From an uncultured Paracoccaceae bacterium (GTDB taxonomy: Bacteria; Pseudomonadota; Alphaproteobacteria; Rhodobacterales; Rhodobacteraceae), in contig CANLQK010000001.1 of NCBI GenBank assembly GCA_947493255.1, positions 1 through 64,000 on the forward strand: a stretch of DNA of 64,000 nucleotides, in the 5' to 3' direction. The first letter of the stretch is position 1; every line of letters starts with the position of its first letter. The notes below the pieces were generated by a model, which worked only from the letters and a program-made list of their open reading frames with translations, was not told where the DNA came from and did not search any database. Shown here in pieces: positions 34,957 to 43,537 of this stretch. The position numbers and the translations under genes are program-made.

Positions 34957-35562
34957 ATGTTGGCATTTTTGAACGGGTTCGGGTTGTCGCTGTCGTTGAT
35001 CGTTGCCGTTGGGGCGCAGAATGCCTTTGTGTTGCGGCAAGGGTTGCGCCGCGAATACGTTGGGCCGTTGGTCATATTCTGCGCGATTTCGGATGCGATT
35101 TTGATGGCCATTGGCGTGTTTGGTTTTGCCTATCTGAATGACAAATTGCCTGCGCTTGCCCCCGCTATGGTTTGGATCGGGGCGGTTTTCGTTTTTGTTT
35201 ACGGGATGTTGAGCTTTCGACGCGCTTGGGAGGGGGGCGAGGCATTGAACCCTGACAGCACGGGGAAGGGCGGGTTGAAGGCCGCGTTGTTGTTTTGTTT
35301 TGCGATCACATGGTTCAACCCCCATGTCTATTTGGACACTGTTTTATTAGTTGGATCGATTGCCACGAAGTTCGACGCATCGCGGGTCGCATTTTGGGCA
35401 GGTGCGTCGAGTGGTTCGGCCGTGTTCTTTGTGGCGTTGGGATATGGCGCGCGGTTTTTGGCGCCGGTCATGCGCCAGCCCAAAGCGTGGCAGATTTTGG
35501 AATTCATCATCGGGGTTGTCATGGTGTTGATTGCCGCAGGTCTGGTTATGAGCGCAATTTAA
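34957..35562 (+). CDS. argO: LysE/ArgO-family amino-acid exporter
   Basis: A 201-residue inner-membrane exporter with about six helices. VGAQNAFVLRQGLRREYVG is the LysE/ArgO signature and CFAITWFNPHVYLDTVLLVG the second conserved segment. It likely exports L-arginine (and possibly lysine or canavanine) under ArgP control. ATG at 34957 follows AAAAGGAG; an earlier in-frame ATG at 34927 lacks one. Confidence 0.92.
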   Translation: MLAFLNGFGLSLSLIVAVGAQNAFVLRQGLRREYVGPLVIFCAISDAILMAIGVFGFAYLNDKLPALAPAMVWIGAVFVFVYGMLSFRRAWEGGEALNPDSTGKGGLKAALLFCFAITWFNPHVYLDTVLLVGSIATKFDASRVAFWAGASSGSAVFFVALGYGARFLAPVMRQPKAWQILEFIIGVVMVLIAAGLVMSAI

Positions 35563-35616
35563 GCTGCGCGCCGATTTGCTATTGCTCTTCTGTGTTTTGA
35601 GGCGTTTGGTGCGCCT

Positions 35617-36513
35617 ATGGCAGAGCAAAGTCGTCCCCTCATTGGTGTGTTTTGGATGGTCCTGACGGGCCTCAATTTTGTTGCCGTTACCGCGCTTGTG
35701 AAACATGTGGGCGATGATGTGCCCGCAGCCCAAGGTGCGTTTCTGCGCTACCTTTTGGGGTTGGTGTTTCTGATCCCGATGATCCGGCCCATTTTGGCAG
35801 CGCACCTCAGTAAGCGGCAAATTAAATTGTTTGCGGCGCGCGGGGTTGTGCATACCGGCGCTGTGATTTGTTGGTTTTATGCCATGTCGCGCATTCCCAT
35901 CGCGGATGTGACTGCGATGAACTATTTGTCGCCGGTCTACATCACGATCGGGGCCGCGCTGTTGTTGGGCGAACGGTTGCCGCCCCGTCGGATGGCTGCC
36001 GTGGTGTGTGCGTTGATCGGTGCGTTGATTATTTTGCGCCCCGGATTTCGAGAGGTCGATGCAGGCCATTTCGCGATGTTGTTTACCGCCGTGGGGTTTG
36101 CGGCGGGATATTTGATTGCCAAACAGCTGTCAGGAGAAGTGTCTGCCGCAGTGGTTGTCGGGATGCTGTCGATTTTCGTGACGATCGGACTTGCACCATT
36201 TGCTTATGTTGTTTGGGTGCCGGTGTCTTGGTCAGACGTGGGGTGGCTGTTTTTAGTCGCCAGTTTCGCCACCGCGGGACATTATTCCATGACGTTGGCA
36301 TTTGCTGCGGCCCCGCTGACGGTGACGCAGCCGGTGACGTTTTTACAGCTGGTTTGGGCCGTGATTTTGGGGGCCGTGGTGTTTGATGAACCGGTGGATG
36401 CATGGGTCGTCTTGGGCGGCGCTGTGATTTTGGGGTCGGTCAGTTTCATCACTTGGCGCGAGGCGCGTGCGAAGCGGGCGGTGACGCCTGCGGTGCACCA
36501 GACCAAAAGCTAG
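35617..36513 (+). CDS. EamA-family DMT transporter
   Basis: A 298-residue ten-helix inner-membrane transporter with two EamA repeats. Recognisable segments are AVICWFYAMSRIPIADVTAMN, IGAALLLGERLPPRR and TVTQPVTFLQLVWAVILG. The substrate is unknown. It lies 32 bases before dnaG and may be cotranscribed with it. Confidence 0.88.
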   Translation: MAEQSRPLIGVFWMVLTGLNFVAVTALVKHVGDDVPAAQGAFLRYLLGLVFLIPMIRPILAAHLSKRQIKLFAARGVVHTGAVICWFYAMSRIPIADVTAMNYLSPVYITIGAALLLGERLPPRRMAAVVCALIGALIILRPGFREVDAGHFAMLFTAVGFAAGYLIAKQLSGEVSAAVVVGMLSIFVTIGLAPFAYVVWVPVSWSDVGWLFLVASFATAGHYSMTLAFAAAPLTVTQPVTFLQLVWAVILGAVVFDEPVDAWVVLGGAVILGSVSFITWREARAKRAVTPAVHQTKS

Positions 36514-36545
36514 ACTCTTCACGCTGCAGCCCCAATATAGGGGCC

Positions 36546-38501
36546 ATGAGCCTGCCACCCGGATTCCTTGATGAACTGCGAACGCGACTGTCGATTGGGC
36601 AGGTCGTGGGGCGCAAGGTGATGTGGGACACGCGCAAGTCCAACCAAGGCAAGGGTGATTTGTGGGCGCCATGCCCGTTCCACCAGGAAAAATCTGCGTC
36701 TTTTCATGTAGATGACCGTAAAGGGTATTACTATTGCTTTGGCTGCCACGCCAAAGGCGATGCCATTTCGTTTGTCCGTGAAACCGAGAACGTCAGCTTT
36801 ATGGAAGCGGTTCAGATTTTAGCGGGCGAGGCTGGGATGACCATGCCGGCCCGCGACCCGCAGGCCCAGAAAAAGGCCGACCGACGCACTCAATTGGCTG
36901 AGGTCATGGAAATGGCGGTGCAGTTTTTCCGCCTTCAATTGAACACCGCAGCTGGTGCAGAGGCGCGCGATTATTTAGCGGGCCGAGGGTTGGCTGGGCC
37001 GGCGTTGGACCGTTGGGAGATCGGGATGGCGCCACAGGGGTGGCAAAATCTGTGGGACCATTTGACCGGAAAAGGTGTGACCGAGGATTTGATTTTGGGT
37101 TGCGGTTTGGCCAAGGCCAGCCAGCAGGGCAAGAAGCCATACGACACATTCCGCCACCGCATTATGTTTCCTATTCGTGACGCACGGGGGCGTGCGATTG
37201 CGTTTGGCGGGCGTGCGATGGACCCGACTGACAATGCGAAGTATTTGAATTCGCCCGAGACCGAATTGTTCGACAAAGGGCGCAATCTGTTCAACCTGAA
37301 ACCGGCCCGCGAGGCTGCTGGGAAAGGGCAGCCTTTGGTGGTGGCCGAAGGGTACATGGACGTTATTGCGCTAAGCGAGGCCGGATTTGGTGCGGCGGTT
37401 GCGCCGCTTGGCACGGCCGTGACCGAAAACCAGCTTCAGATGATGTGGCGTGTGTCGCCCGAACCGGTGTTGATGTTGGACGGTGACACGGCCGGTCAAC
37501 GCGCGGCCATGCGTGTGATTGATTTGGCATTGCCATTGTTGGCGGCGGGGCAATCGGTGCGGTTTGCAATGATGCCAGAAGGCCAAGACCCCGATGATTT
37601 GCTGAAAGCCGCCGGAAGCGGGGCGATGCGTGAAAAGATCGAAGGCGCGATGCCGATGGTGCAGCTGCTGTGGCAGCGAGAGATTGAGGGCAAGGTTTTT
37701 GACAGCCCCGAACGTAAAGCGGCGCTAGATAAGTCCCTTCGTGAAAAAATTATGCTGATCAAAGACCCGTCGATCCGCAGCCATTATGGCCAAGCGATCA
37801 AGGATTTACGGTGGGACCTTTTCGGTAAGGCACGTGGCCAACAAGGGGACCGACCACGGCAGAATGCGTGGACGCCTAAGGGGGCAAAGTTGCCCGCGCA
37901 AACGAGTACGAAAGCCTCTGCTTTGGCGGGGGGGACGCTGTTGGAAGATCATCTTCGTGAGGCGGTGATTGTTGCTGTTTTGTTGCGCAACCCTCTCATA
38001 CTGAATGATTTTTACGGAAATTTGGAACGTATGCAGTGCACGTCTTCGGATGTGATGTTGATCCGTGATGCATTGCTTGCGCAGGATGCGGGCGAGGACG
38101 TTGAAGCCCGTGTTGCGGAACAGATAGGCGAAAGCGCCCTTGAAAACCTGTTTGCACAGGCCCATGTCGCGATCACACCTGCTGTGCGCCGCCCTGATAA
38201 TGGCGACATGGCGCGGATGTGTCTGGCAGAAGAGTTTGCAAAACTCACAGCGCGAAGGGGGCACGCTCATGAAGTCGAAGATGCGATCGAAGAACTCTCG
38301 TCTGATGTGGCCGATGAACGCCTGACAGCGCGGCTGGCGCAATCGCTGGATGCGATGAACAATGCAGGCCGCCAAGACGGTGACGATTCCGCGGAATATG
38401 ACACCGGTGACAATGGTGCGCGGATCAAGAAAGAAGAACGAAGTGCATTTGATGCACTTTTAGACCGAATCAACTATGGAAAAGATGGCGAAGCACCCTA
38501 G
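36546..38501 (+). CDS. dnaG: DNA primase DnaG
   Basis: A 651-residue replication primase. The CHC2 zinc domain has CPFHQEKSASFHV and YYCFGCHAKGD. The TOPRIM core contains VVAEGYMDVIAL and LDGDTAGQRAA with the metal-binding acidic residues. The C-terminal third is the DnaB-binding domain (about 500-651). ATG at 36546 gives the canonical MSLPPGFLDELR start. dnaG precedes rpoD as in the macromolecular-synthesis operon, here without rpsU. Confidence 0.96.
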   Translation: MSLPPGFLDELRTRLSIGQVVGRKVMWDTRKSNQGKGDLWAPCPFHQEKSASFHVDDRKGYYYCFGCHAKGDAISFVRETENVSFMEAVQILAGEAGMTMPARDPQAQKKADRRTQLAEVMEMAVQFFRLQLNTAAGAEARDYLAGRGLAGPALDRWEIGMAPQGWQNLWDHLTGKGVTEDLILGCGLAKASQQGKKPYDTFRHRIMFPIRDARGRAIAFGGRAMDPTDNAKYLNSPETELFDKGRNLFNLKPAREAAGKGQPLVVAEGYMDVIALSEAGFGAAVAPLGTAVTENQLQMMWRVSPEPVLMLDGDTAGQRAAMRVIDLALPLLAAGQSVRFAMMPEGQDPDDLLKAAGSGAMREKIEGAMPMVQLLWQREIEGKVFDSPERKAALDKSLREKIMLIKDPSIRSHYGQAIKDLRWDLFGKARGQQGDRPRQNAWTPKGAKLPAQTSTKASALAGGTLLEDHLREAVIVAVLLRNPLILNDFYGNLERMQCTSSDVMLIRDALLAQDAGEDVEARVAEQIGESALENLFAQAHVAITPAVRRPDNGDMARMCLAEEFAKLTARRGHAHEVEDAIEELSSDVADERLTARLAQSLDAMNNAGRQDGDDSAEYDTGDNGARIKKEERSAFDALLDRINYGKDGEAP

Positions 38502-38578
38502 ATGCGTAATCTAAAGGGTCCAACACCGTCTGAAACCGACTCGCAACAGGCCAGAAAAACAAGCGTTTTGGCCATTGC

Positions 38579-38629
38579 GAATCACCGCTGCGCTTGATTG
38601 ATTCGAGCAAACGCCGAATCAACCGAATC
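38579..38629. promoter_or_regulatory. Cluster of four GANTC sites in the rpoD leader
   Basis: GAATC at 38579, GATTC at 38600, GAATC at 38616 and GAATC at 38625 fall within 51 bases just upstream of rpoD. GANTC is the CcrM methylation site of Alphaproteobacteria. TGATTCG and CGAATCA (38599-38605, 38615-38621) also form an inverted repeat with a 9-base loop. Confidence 0.6.
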
Positions 38630-38659
38630 AGGTGACGACCTGAACCAAAGGGAATGCAC

Positions 38660-40633
38660 ATGGCCGCCAAGGATAACACCGACCAGCAGAACGGCGCAGA
38701 TGGAGATATTTCCATCGATATGAGCCAAGCTGCCGTCAAAAAGATGATCGCCGAAGCGCGCGAGCGTGGCACGATCACATACGACCAGTTGAACGCTGTT
38801 CTGCCACCTGATCAGGTTTCGTCTGACCAGATCGAAGACGTGATGTCGATGCTCAACGAAATGGGTATTCAGGTCACAGAGGAAGAAGAATCTGAAGAGG
38901 TCGATGACGGTACCAGCAAAGAAGTTGCGACCGTTTCTGGCGGCCGCGAGGTTACGCTGGGTGGGGCTGAGGCTGAAAAGCTAGACCGCACCGATGACCC
39001 GGTTCGGATGTACCTGCGTGAAATGGGCAGTGTCGAACTGCTGTCGCGTGAAGGCGAGATTGCGATTGCGAAACGCATCGAGGCTGGCCGCAACACGATG
39101 ATTTTGGGGCTTTGCGAAAGCCCGCTGACATTCCACGCAATTACAATCTGGCGCGACGAACTTTTGTCCGAAGATATTTTGCTGCGCGATGTCATCGACC
39201 TTGAAACTACGTTCGGCAACCAGCTGGGCGAAGACGAGGAAGAAGAAACCGTTGTTGCCCCAGCAGCCGGCGGGGCGGACAACAAAGAAGAGAAGCAAGA
39301 GCTGGATGCCGATGGCAACCCGATTGCAAAAGATGACGACGATGACGAAGACGACGCGGCAAACATGTCTTTGGCAGCCATGGAAGCGACGCTGAAGCCA
39401 CAGGTTTTGGAAACGCTGGACCTGATCGCGCGCGACTTTAACAAGTTAAGCGATATGCAAGACGCGCGTATGTCTGCGACGTTGAACGAAGACGACAGCT
39501 TCTCTGACAAAGAAGAGAAGAAGTACCAAAAGCTGCGTCAGGAAATCGTTGATCTGGTGAACTCGCTTCACCTGCACAACAACCGTATCGAAGCCCTGAT
39601 TGACCAATTGTACGGCATCAACCGCCGGATCATGCAGATCGACAGCAACATGGTTAAACTGGCCGACCAAGCCCGTATTAACCGTCGCGAATTTGTCGAG
39701 GCCTACAAGGGCCGCGAACTTGACCCAACGTGGTTGGAAGAAATGGGCGAGAAGTCCGGTCGCGGTTGGCAGATGTTGCTAGAGCGTTCGACCACAAAGA
39801 TCGAAGAACTACGGGCCGAAATGGCGCAGGTTGGCCAATACGTTGGTGTTGATATTTCTGAATTCCGCCGCATCGTGCAGCAGGTTCAGAAGGGTGAAAA
39901 AGAAGCCCGTCAGGCCAAGAAAGAAATGGTCGAAGCGAACCTTCGTTTGGTTATTTCGATCGCTAAAAAGTACACGAACCGCGGCTTGCAATTCCTTGAT
40001 CTTATTCAGGAAGGCAACATTGGCTTGATGAAGGCCGTTGATAAGTTTGAATACCGCCGTGGGTACAAATTCTCGACCTATGCGACATGGTGGATCCGAC
40101 AGGCGATCACCCGTTCCATCGCGGACCAGGCGCGTACAATCCGTATTCCGGTTCACATGATCGAAACGATCAACAAATTGGTGCGGACTGGTCGCCAGAT
40201 GCTGCACGAAATTGGCCGCGAGCCGACGCCAGAGGAATTGTCAGCCAAGCTGCAAATGCCGCTGGAAAAAGTGCGCAAGGTGATGAAGATCGCGAAAGAG
40301 CCGATTTCCTTGGAGACACCGATTGGTGACGAGGAAGATTCGCAGCTGGGTGATTTCATTGAGGATAAGAATGCTGTGCTGCCTTTGGACAGCGCCATTC
40401 AAGAGAACCTTAAAGAAACAACAACGCGGGTTTTGGCGTCGCTTACGCCGCGTGAAGAACGTGTTTTGCGGATGCGTTTTGGTATCGGCATGAATACCGA
40501 CCATACATTGGAAGAAGTGGGCCAACAGTTCAGCGTGACGCGTGAACGTATTCGTCAGATTGAGGCGAAGGCGTTGCGAAAGCTGAAACACCCAAGTCGG
40601 TCGCGCAGGTTGCGGTCGTTCCTTGACCAATAA
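38660..40633 (+). CDS. rpoD: RNA polymerase primary sigma factor RpoD
   Basis: A 657-residue sigma-70. Region 1.1 occupies about residues 10-80 ([21 protein letters not shown]), region 1.2 is around [21 protein letters not shown], and a large acidic non-conserved region ([11 protein letters not shown]) follows. Regions 2-4 are seen at [40 protein letters not shown], and [23 protein letters not shown] at 38660 is favoured because AGGGAA is 6 bases upstream; an ATG two codons earlier overlaps that site. A strong terminator follows. Confidence 0.97.
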   Translation: MAAKDNTDQQNGADGDISIDMSQAAVKKMIAEARERGTITYDQLNAVLPPDQVSSDQIEDVMSMLNEMGIQVTEEEESEEVDDGTSKEVATVSGGREVTLGGAEAEKLDRTDDPVRMYLREMGSVELLSREGEIAIAKRIEAGRNTMILGLCESPLTFHAITIWRDELLSEDILLRDVIDLETTFGNQLGEDEEEETVVAPAAGGADNKEEKQELDADGNPIAKDDDDDEDDAANMSLAAMEATLKPQVLETLDLIARDFNKLSDMQDARMSATLNEDDSFSDKEEKKYQKLRQEIVDLVNSLHLHNNRIEALIDQLYGINRRIMQIDSNMVKLADQARINRREFVEAYKGRELDPTWLEEMGEKSGRGWQMLLERSTTKIEELRAEMAQVGQYVGVDISEFRRIVQQVQKGEKEARQAKKEMVEANLRLVISIAKKYTNRGLQFLDLIQEGNIGLMKAVDKFEYRRGYKFSTYATWWIRQAITRSIADQARTIRIPVHMIETINKLVRTGRQMLHEIGREPTPEELSAKLQMPLEKVRKVMKIAKEPISLETPIGDEEDSQLGDFIEDKNAVLPLDSAIQENLKETTTRVLASLTPREERVLRMRFGIGMNTDHTLEEVGQQFSVTRERIRQIEAKALRKLKHPSRSRRLRSFLDQ

Positions 40634-40641
40634 ATGATTTG

Positions 40642-40676
40642 AAGGCCCTGATCATCGATCAGGGCCTTTTCATTTT
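40642..40676 (+). terminator. Rho-independent terminator of rpoD
   Basis: AAGGCCCTGATC atc GATCAGGGCCTT followed by TTCATTTTT. Confidence 0.93.
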
Positions 40677-40729
40677 TGGGCGCGCGTGGCTTGATAGGCG
40701 CACATTCTTACCCGTGCCGGAGCCACCAT

Positions 40730-41008
40730 ATGTCTATCCTTAAGAAGTTTTTATCGAGTGCTTTGAAAGGGCCTAAACACGCCGTACCCGCGGCAGAAGA
40801 GTATAACGGATACCGTATTTTCGCCGAACCGGTGAAAGAGGCGGCTGGTTATCGCATCTCGGCACGTATTGAGAAAGATTTCGATGGGGAGACCAAGACC
40901 CATATGCTGATCCGTGCGGACACCGTGACTGATTTCGATGAAGCCGTGTCGGCAACAACGTTGAAGGCCAAACACGTGATCGACCAACAAGGTGATCGGA
41001 TTTTCTAG
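40730..41008 (+). CDS. HlyU-family protein
   Basis: A 92-residue protein of the HlyU transcriptional-activator family, named for a Vibrio haemolysin regulator. YNGYRIFAEPVKEAAGYRISARIEK-type sequence and the C-terminal KAKHVIDQQGDRIF are the family hallmarks. ATG at 40730 gives the usual MSILKKFL start. Role in this organism is not established. yjbQ follows after 4 bases. Confidence 0.85.
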   Translation: MSILKKFLSSALKGPKHAVPAAEEYNGYRIFAEPVKEAAGYRISARIEKDFDGETKTHMLIRADTVTDFDEAVSATTLKAKHVIDQQGDRIF

Positions 41009-41012
41009 AGCG

Positions 41013-41417
41013 ATGCAATTTGGGTTTGAAATATTGACGCATGGCCCGGGATTGTACGAGTTTACGGACCAAGTCGCTGCACAGGTGGCAGGGACGGGGG
41101 TGCTGACGTTGTTTGTACAGCACACGTCTTGTTCGTTGCTCATTCAAGAAAATGCTGACGCTGAAGTCAAAACGGACCTGACAAACTACTTTCATCGTCT
41201 TGTGCCGCCTACGACAGATCCATCTATGTCCTACCTTCGACATACCTATGAAGGGCCGGATGATATGCCTGCCCATATTAAGGCTGCAATGCTGCCGACG
41301 AGCTTGCAAATTCCTGTTATCGATGGCCGCATGCGGCTTGGCACATGGCAGGGAATTTACCTTTTCGAACATCGGACCGCGCCACATCGGCGTAACGTTG
41401 TGGGGATGATGCGATGA
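41013..41417 (+). CDS. YjbQ-family protein (secondary thiamine-phosphate synthase enzyme)
   Basis: A 134-residue beta-rich protein of the UPF0047/YjbQ family. HTSCSLLIQENADAEVKTDL and the late GTWQGIYLFEHR contain the conserved His and Glu residues. E. coli YjbQ has weak thiamine-phosphate synthase activity, and the biological role is uncertain. The chosen ATG at 41013 starts MQFGFEILTHG. Its stop overlaps the next gene (ATGA). Confidence 0.9.
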   Translation: MQFGFEILTHGPGLYEFTDQVAAQVAGTGVLTLFVQHTSCSLLIQENADAEVKTDLTNYFHRLVPPTTDPSMSYLRHTYEGPDDMPAHIKAAMLPTSLQIPVIDGRMRLGTWQGIYLFEHRTAPHRRNVVGMMR

Positions 41418-41848
41418 AGCTGATTTTGCCACTGATCCTCGCGTCAAATGCGGCTTGGGCAGCGTGTGACGACAACGAGTATCTGTTTATGTCCTGCACG
41501 TTTCCAGGTGGGAAAATGGTCGAGGTTTGCACCGATGGCAGTTTTGTTGATTACACGTTCGGTCACCCGAACCAAACACCTGAACTTTCCATCAGCCTTG
41601 CCTTTCAGGAGGGTGCAGAAATGGTACCTTGGCCGGGTATCGGGCGTTCAATCTGGGAAGCTGTGCGCATAACCAATAACGACGTTACCTATGAAATTTA
41701 TGCAGGTTTTGATAAGCAAGAGGCTGTTGAGTGGGATCCTGAAACAGAGGTTTCACCGGTTTTTGGCGGGATCTACATTGAAGATGTCGATGGAGCCGAG
41801 ATCGCCCATTTGGAGTGCGTGGCTGGAACTGTCGACTATGGCTACTAA
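41414..41848 (+). CDS. Exported protein of unknown function
   Basis: A 144-residue protein with a clear signal peptide (MKLILPLILASNAAWA) and a mature part starting ACDDNEYLFMSCTFPG. Cysteines near positions 18, 27 and 38 plus one at about 137 suggest disulfides in the periplasm. The frame is coupled to yjbQ by ATGA. No family recognised; similar short proteins follow yjbQ in related genomes as far as I recall. Confidence 0.75.
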   Translation: MKLILPLILASNAAWAACDDNEYLFMSCTFPGGKMVEVCTDGSFVDYTFGHPNQTPELSISLAFQEGAEMVPWPGIGRSIWEAVRITNNDVTYEIYAGFDKQEAVEWDPETEVSPVFGGIYIEDVDGAEIAHLECVAGTVDYGY

Positions 41849-41910
41849 CAGACCGACTGTGGCCTTTCCGACTCATCATCTAGTGGTGTGAATTGCCCTC
41901 TACCCAAAAC

Positions 41911-41941
41911 TTATCCCACAGCCTATAGTGCCTGTGGATAA
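41911..41941. promoter_or_regulatory. Inverted repeat with DnaA-box sequence upstream of nrdR
   Basis: TTATCCCACAG (41911-41921) and CTGTGGATAA (41932-41941) face each other, 10 bases apart. The right half includes TGTGGATAA, a perfect DnaA box on the minus strand; the left half is one base longer. It lies 40 bases before nrdR. Confidence 0.6.
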
Positions 41942-41981
41942 ATGGGGCAAAGACCCCAGAGGCAGAAAACGAGGACAGGAT

Positions 41982-42449
41982 ATGCGTTGCCCATTTTGCG
42001 GAAACGTCGATACCCAAGTAAAGGACTCCCGCCCTGCGGAAGACCACGTCGCCATTCGGCGTCGGCGGTTTTGTCCGGCATGCGGCGGTCGATTTACAAC
42101 ATATGAACGCGTGCAGCTTCGCGATTTGATTGTGATCAAATCTAACGGTCGGCGCGAAGATTTCGACCGCGACAAGTTGGAACGGTCTGTACGCATTTCA
42201 ATGCAGAAACGCCCGGTAGAGCCCGAACGCGTTGACCAGATGATTTCTGGAATAGTGCGCAGGTTGGAAAGCATGGGCGAGACCGACATCGGGTCTAAGC
42301 AGATAGGTGAGATCGTGATGGAGGCCTTGGCCCGCATCGACACCGTTGCCTATGTGCGGTTTGCGAGTGTTTATAAGAACTTCCAAGCGGCGGACGATTT
42401 TGACAAGTTTGTCAGCGAATTGCGTCCACCTGAAAAACTGGACGATTGA
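41982..42449 (+). CDS. nrdR: Transcriptional repressor NrdR
   Basis: A 155-residue nucleotide-sensing repressor of ribonucleotide reductase genes. The N-terminal zinc ribbon has MRCPFCGN and [16 protein letters not shown]; the ATP-cone follows (about 50-140). Length and start are standard, with AGGACAGGAT preceding ATG. It overlaps ribD by 4 bases, a common alphaproteobacterial pairing. Confidence 0.97.
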   Translation: MRCPFCGNVDTQVKDSRPAEDHVAIRRRRFCPACGGRFTTYERVQLRDLIVIKSNGRREDFDRDKLERSVRISMQKRPVEPERVDQMISGIVRRLESMGETDIGSKQIGEIVMEALARIDTVAYVRFASVYKNFQAADDFDKFVSELRPPEKLDD

Positions 42450-43525
42450 GCGAAGCTTTAGATCACAGATTTATGGGCATGGCCCTGTCGCTCGGGCGGC
42501 GGGGCCTTGGTCGTGTTTGGCCGAACCCCAATGTGGGGTGTGTTGTTGTGCGGGATAGTCGTGTCATTGGGCGCGGCTGGACAGCTGATGGCGGGCGCCC
42601 CCATGCGGAAACGCAAGCCTTGGCGGGGATCGACGCGCGTGGTGCCACTGCCTATGTGACGTTAGAACCCTGTTCCCATCATGGCAAAACGCCCCCTTGT
42701 GCTGATGCGTTGCATGCGGCGGGGATTACGCGCGTTGTTGTTGCGACGGGGGACCCTGACCCGCGCGTTGCTGGCCAAGGTTTTGAAAGCTTGCGGGCCA
42801 ACGGGATAGAGGTTGTTGTTGGTATCCGCGAGGCTGAAGCCCGTGCGGACATGGTTGGTTTTCTGACCCGTCAAACCCAATCGCGGCCGTTTGTGACCTT
42901 GAAGTTGGCAAATTCGTTTGATGGGCGGATTGCCACCGCGACGGGGGAAAGCAAGTGGATCACTGGGCCAGACGCGCGGCGTTTGGTACATGCAATGCGC
43001 GCGCGTCACGATGCTGTTTTGGTTGGCGCAGGAACGGTGCGAGCCGATGACCCGACGCTGACGGTGCGAGAAATGGGTGTGACCCGCCAACCTGTGCGGG
43101 TGGTCGCATCGCGTAAATTAGATATTGTTGGCGCTGCGTTGGTGGCATCGCAAGACGTGGCGCCGTTGTGGGTATGCCATGGGCCTGACGCCGATGTGGA
43201 ACGATTTGTGTCTCAAGGTGCGGTCAGTGTCGGGTGTGCCGTGCAAGGACAGCAGGTTGACCCAAAGGATATGATGCAAAGGTTGGCAGAACGTGGGCTG
43301 ACGCGGGTCTTTTGCGAAGGCGGGGGCAGCCTTGCCGCGTCGCTGTTGGCTGCGGATCTTGTGGATGAAGTTGTTGGGTTTACAGCAGGTGTTGTGCTGG
43401 GTGCCGAAGGTACGCCAGGTGTTGGCGCGATGGGGTTGGGGCGATTGGCCGATGCACCACGATTTAAGCTGATTGAAAGCACACAGGTCGGTGTTGACCT
43501 TATGCATCGTTGGGCACGCGCCTAA
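42446..43525 (+). CDS. ribD: Bifunctional riboflavin deaminase/reductase RibD
   Basis: A 359-residue enzyme for steps 2-3 of riboflavin synthesis. The deaminase domain has [17 protein letters not shown] and [17 protein letters not shown] (zinc ligands). The reductase domain starts near residue 150 ([25 protein letters not shown]), with [13 protein letters not shown] later. The start is TTG at 42446, overlapping the nrdR stop as TTGA; no better in-frame start is near. Confidence 0.93.
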   Translation: MSEALDHRFMGMALSLGRRGLGRVWPNPNVGCVVVRDSRVIGRGWTADGGRPHAETQALAGIDARGATAYVTLEPCSHHGKTPPCADALHAAGITRVVVATGDPDPRVAGQGFESLRANGIEVVVGIREAEARADMVGFLTRQTQSRPFVTLKLANSFDGRIATATGESKWITGPDARRLVHAMRARHDAVLVGAGTVRADDPTLTVREMGVTRQPVRVVASRKLDIVGAALVASQDVAPLWVCHGPDADVERFVSQGAVSVGCAVQGQQVDPKDMMQRLAERGLTRVFCEGGGSLAASLLAADLVDEVVGFTAGVVLGAEGTPGVGAMGLGRLADAPRFKLIESTQVGVDLMHRWARA

Positions 43526-43537
43526 GTCGAAATTAAT

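Noticed and set aside
34876-35325. N-terminal extension of ArgP
   Set aside because: The extension overlaps argO antisense and carries no LysR sequence; ATG at 34875 gives the standard length.
36402-36545. Extended DnaG start inside the EamA gene
   Set aside because: The extra 48 residues are unrelated to primases; ATG at 36546 gives the canonical N-terminus.
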